Assembly: GCA_009663005.1 (NCBI GenBank)
Contig: CM018901.1
Coordinates: forward strand, 17,212,847 to 17,222,846
DNA: 10,000 nt
DNA from: Actinidia chinensis
Taxonomy: Eukaryota; Streptophyta; Magnoliopsida; Ericales; Actinidiaceae
Reading direction: 5' to 3'
Shown: positions 7,698 through 10,000 of the stretch, piece after piece
Layout of the letters: each line of letters starts with the position of its first letter
Numbering within the stretch: the first letter of the stretch is position 1
The notes under the pieces: generated by a model
Told to the model about the DNA's origin: nothing
Database searches by the model: none
What the model saw: the letters and a program-made list of their open reading frames with translations, nothing else
Translations under genes and position numbers: made by a program

Positions 7698-8180
7698 AAT
7701 GTCCAAAATCGTAGAAAAAATAATAGAAAAATGGTGCAAAAATAACAACTACAGTAGTAACAAAATAGAAATAACAAAAACTAAGTGTAAAAACAGAATC
7801 AAAAAGCCTAAATTACTCAAGGACATGAACTTGGAAGCTAGAAGATGAAGAGGTGCGTGATGCTGACGTGGCAGCTGATTAGGCAAAGAGTCAGCAGCGT
7901 GTGGGAGAGCGCGCGTGGAAGAGCTGACGTCACTAGGGCTAGCTGACGTCACAGAAGGCTGCGCGTGGTAGCTCGCTGAGAGTAGATCTAACGCGCCTGT
8001 TTCAGGCGGCGCATGGGGGTGCGTGGGGAGGTGTATGACAGCGTTCTCGACTTGGCTGAACTCAAAATACAACGAGGAACACAGTGGTGTGTTCAAATCT
8101 CAGATCCAAACAGATTTTCAATTGGCCGAATACAGAAGAAAGGAGAAAAAGATAAAGAAAATCAGAGGTAGAGAATCAAG
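7698..8180 (-). other. Copia 5' leader (untranslated region), GC-rich, with an open frame joined to gag
   Basis: Lies between the primer-binding site and the gag ATG. It is clearly richer in G and C than its surroundings, with several ACGT-core motifs. On the sense (-) strand an open frame runs from 8096 to a TAG at 7749-7751. It is Pro/Ser/Ala/His-rich and ends in a Leu-rich segment. It is in the same frame as gag, with only this TAG between them. I do not recognise the encoded sequence, and a chance open frame in GC-rich DNA is the simpler reading. Confidence 0.6.
7864..7951. promoter_or_regulatory. Cluster of ACGT-core (TGACG) motifs in copia leader
   Basis: Two perfect palindromes TGACGTCA occur at 7925-7932 and 7944-7951, 19 bases apart, each preceded by GC. 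A third related site, TGACGTGG, is at 7864-7871. TGACG and ACGT-core elements are known binding sites for plant bZIP factors, including TGA factors, and are found in stress-responsive promoters. That they act here is inference. Confidence 0.45.
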
Positions 8181-8192
8181 GCTCTGATACCA
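8181..8192 (-). other. Primer-binding site complementary to initiator tRNA-Met
   Basis: On the - strand this reads TGGTATCAGAGC, the usual plant copia primer-binding site matching the 3' end of initiator methionine tRNA. It directly abuts the LTR end (sense ...TTCTAACA). It fixes the orientation of the element and the LTR boundary at 8192/8193. Confidence 0.95.
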
Positions 8193-8203
8193 TGTTAGAA
8201 TAA

Positions 8204-8240
<37 letters not shown>
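8193..8240 (-). repeat. 5' LTR remnant (inner edge)
   Basis: Begins on the + strand with TGTTAGAATAATGAAT, the inverted form of the common copia LTR end TATTCTAACA. How far the LTR goes is unknown. A TG...CA fit could end at 8529 (...TTGTATAACA), giving 337 bases with TGTTA inverted ends, but no second LTR is present for comparison. Confidence 0.6.
8207..8238. repeat. (AT)16 microsatellite
   Basis: Thirty-two bases of uninterrupted AT dinucleotide inside the LTR remnant, followed by GTAT. It is probably variable in length between individuals. Confidence 0.97.
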
Positions 8241-8242
<2 letters not shown>

Positions 8243-8981
8243 AGGAATTTATTGTTTTCTTGACACAAGTTAGAATAGAAAAATAGGAATAAACTTTTGT
8301 ACTATATGGCTAATGTGTTCTTAAGAGCTAAAACTGTTCATGTATTGAATACAAAGGTTGAAACTCAAAAGGACAATGTTGCATCTTTCCTATGTTTTTA
8401 GGAGCTAATCAGATATTAGTGGAAAATTTTGTATTATCATTTAGGAAGACCGTGTTTACCTCTGTCCAAAGATTTGGTTGTCAAATTTATGTGACCTCAT
8501 ATACTTGCGCATCTACAGGTTGTATAACAAAGCAAGGAGAGGAGGTTTGGTAGTAGAGCTTCTAGAAAGATTTTTTTGGATGCTCTGATGATAGATTACC
8601 CAATGTCACATGAGATTTTGAATTCGGGGTTTTAGGGTTGAGCATTCTTCAATATTACTTTAAGTTGCTGTTAACTAAAAAAGTGTGTGTAGTAGACTTC
8701 AACAAATCGTGATACAGCTACGTATGCTGCTAAATTATTTTTCTGGTGTATTTCGTTATTTGTGGTTATTTTTAACTGATATGCAGATCTTTTCTTGCGT
8801 GAGATTGTGTATTGATGACTCGGATCTTAATATTATTACCATCCCACTCTTTTTTGGTTGCGTGGATTAGTTTGTCACCTTTGAAGTTCAAAATAAATGA
8901 GTTGGTGGTGCAACTCAAGATGGGAAAATTGCGAGACTACATGCGAAAGTTTATTAACCAGGGTCATCATTAGAGTCATGA
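8241..8981. other. Non-coding region right of the copia element; possible CDPK 3' exon debris
   Basis: No intact reading frame. It is T-rich and intron-like. The part at 8515-8610 begins after a CTACAG acceptor-like sequence and can be aligned by eye, with several gaps, to the CDPK stretch EREEHLVAAF..DGSG.IT: GAGAGGA near 8536, TTGGTAGTAGAGCTT near 8548-8562, and GGATGCTCTGA near 8579. A CTTCAACAAATC at about 8698-8709 could echo DELQQ. These matches are weak and unverified. Confidence 0.35.
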
Positions 8982-9062
8982 AATAACCAAAAAAAAAAAG
9001 AAGAGATAAAGAGGCATGTTTGAAATATCAAAAAAAAAAAGAAGGGATAAAGAGGCATGTTT
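8982..9062. repeat. 41-bp tandem duplication with poly(A)
   Basis: Two adjacent copies (about 8982-9021 and 9024-9062, period 41) of an A-run followed by GAAGRGATAAAGAGGCATGTTT. They differ at a few positions. The A-runs could suggest replication slippage. Confidence 0.9.
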
Positions 9063-10000
9063 CAGGCATCGGTCAGAGGGGTTACCATGCATGTATCATG
9101 AACAACTATTTCTATTAAAACGGGCAATGATTTACACATTTAAACCAATACATCCACGGAAATAATGTTGATGTGAGGAAGCCAAGGTGGCAGGGTTTCA
9201 ATGTTTGGAGAAATGTATTTGGATCTCGTCATCATGGTGAACCTAACTTGAATGATTTAAACTTCGATATTCTTCAAAACAAAGAAAATACAAGAATCAA
9301 ACACTTCAGAATATCACGTTTGTTATTGCCAGAGAGAGAGAAAGGAATACAATCAGACATTCAAGAATATGGTGCGCACACAATCCTAATAGCGAATTGT
9401 AAACAATGTTGAGATGAGAAGGTAAGATAACAAATTTATTTCCCCTACAACCGTAGCATAAAATCTGCAAATCATTGTCGTACATAGTATGCTCTTTCAC
9501 TCAAAGCATTATACAACATTTTTTAACATCATTACTACTTCTTTAGTTAGAAGCAGAACTAAATTGTTGTTGCATGGTAAGAGTAACATCTCTTGTAAGC
9601 AAATGCTTCATAGTAATGTTAACTTAGTTAAAGTAGATGATAAATATAGCATTTTTGTAAGTAATGTTATTCTTACCATATGCTTTGAGTTTTTCCATAG
9701 CCGTTTATTTTTTTTCTCCTTCTCCGTTCTTTTTGGGTGTGTCTCAGCAAATGTCTCCAAACCTCCGACTTCACCTTTTCAAAGAGTAGACTCACTTCCA
9801 AAAAGACAGTAAAATTGAACACCATGCTTCCACCTTACAAAATGGTTCAGATTCTTTTGAATTGTCAACATGGATATTGAATTTCGATTTGCAAAAACCG
9901 TTGGGCTTGGTAAAGGTAGTCTCGACCCTGTCACAACTAGAAGGAAAATAATAAGCCCTCCACACACTCTTTCTCTATTGACATCACAATGTTCCATTTC
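9063..10000. other. Region without a recognised gene
   Basis: No domain or known protein was recognised on either strand. Open frames at 9173-9412 (+, no ATG at its start), 9489-9812 (+) and 9779-9997 (-) are short and show no known motif. The 9173 frame (RKPRWQGFNVWRNVFGS..) has a plausible amino acid mix and could be an exon fragment, but nothing supports it beyond that. A pyrimidine-rich stretch lies at about 9707-9735. Confidence 0.5.

Larger units (their letters stand above)
5598..8240 (-). mobile_element. Truncated Ty1/copia LTR retrotransposon remnant
   Basis: Reading from high to low coordinates on the - strand: an LTR end (TG at 8193-8194 on the + strand, so the sense LTR ends in CA), a primer-binding site abutting it, a GC-rich leader, gag, two zinc-knuckle motifs, a protease DSG motif, the GAG-pre-integrase HHCC region and the integrase core. 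Order and content are those of Ty1/copia elements, where integrase precedes reverse transcriptase. Homology stops abruptly near 5598 inside the integrase C-terminal part. No reverse transcriptase, RNase H, polypurine tract or 3' LTR was recognised. Many stops and at least two frameshifts show that it is dead. The right limit within the LTR is uncertain. Confidence 0.93.

Noticed and set aside
4538..8667. 14-base sequence ATTACTTTAAGTTG shared by 4538-4551 and 8654-8667
   Set aside because: A match this short is expected by chance in 10 kb of AT-rich sequence, and the flanks do not match.
9173..9997. Open frames at 9173-9412 (+) and 9779-9997 (-) as genes
   Set aside because: The first lacks an ATG, neither shows a known motif, and no splice structure or neighbouring exon could be supported.
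1..10000. tRNA, rRNA, CRISPR arrays, bacterial operons
   Set aside because: None was seen. The repeats are tandem or inverted eukaryotic types, and the tRNA-like match at 8181-8192 is a retroelement primer site only.

Overview
This is plant nuclear DNA, most likely from a eudicot. The evidence is a calcium-dependent protein kinase (CDPK) gene with plant-type GT-AG introns, a Ty1/copia retrotransposon with the usual plant initiator-tRNA-Met primer site, a Mutator-type element with long terminal inverted repeats, and an AT-rich background with microsatellites. No organellar or bacterial features were seen. The species cannot be told from the sequence.

Layout on the + strand: 1-1037 is AT-rich intergenic DNA with a GA tract, a CT tract and a strong inverted repeat. 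1038-2413 is a 1.38-kb non-autonomous DNA transposon with >100-bp terminal inverted repeats and no transposase. 2414-2695 looks like the old promoter and 5' leader of the next gene. 2696-5042 is a CDPK pseudogene on the + strand. Four exon remnants, in the right order and separated by introns, run from a MGNTC-type N-terminus through the kinase domain to the first EF-hand. It carries many single-base frameshifts and stops, a DFG to NFG change, and a deletion of the autoinhibitory junction. 5043-5597 is intron-like or intergenic sequence. 5598-8193 is a truncated copia element on the - strand: part of the LTR, primer site, leader, gag, zinc knuckles, protease and most of the integrase, with no reverse transcriptase or RNase H. 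8193-8240 is the LTR edge with an (AT)16 repeat. 8240-10000 has no gene I can name, although faint matches near 8515-8610 may be the far C-terminal part of the CDPK on the other side of the retroelement.

I see no intact protein-coding gene. The window reads as a decayed, intron-containing copy of a CDPK gene, flanked upstream by a DNA transposon and apparently split downstream by a copia insertion that has since lost its 3' half. Base changes in both transposons (all transitions in the inverted-repeat arms; stops at glutamine and arginine codons in gag-pol) fit long-term cytosine methylation and deamination. I found no convincing new biological system. The points worth checking are the gene-history details listed as findings. 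Family comparisons are from general knowledge of CDPK and copia proteins and were not run as searches.
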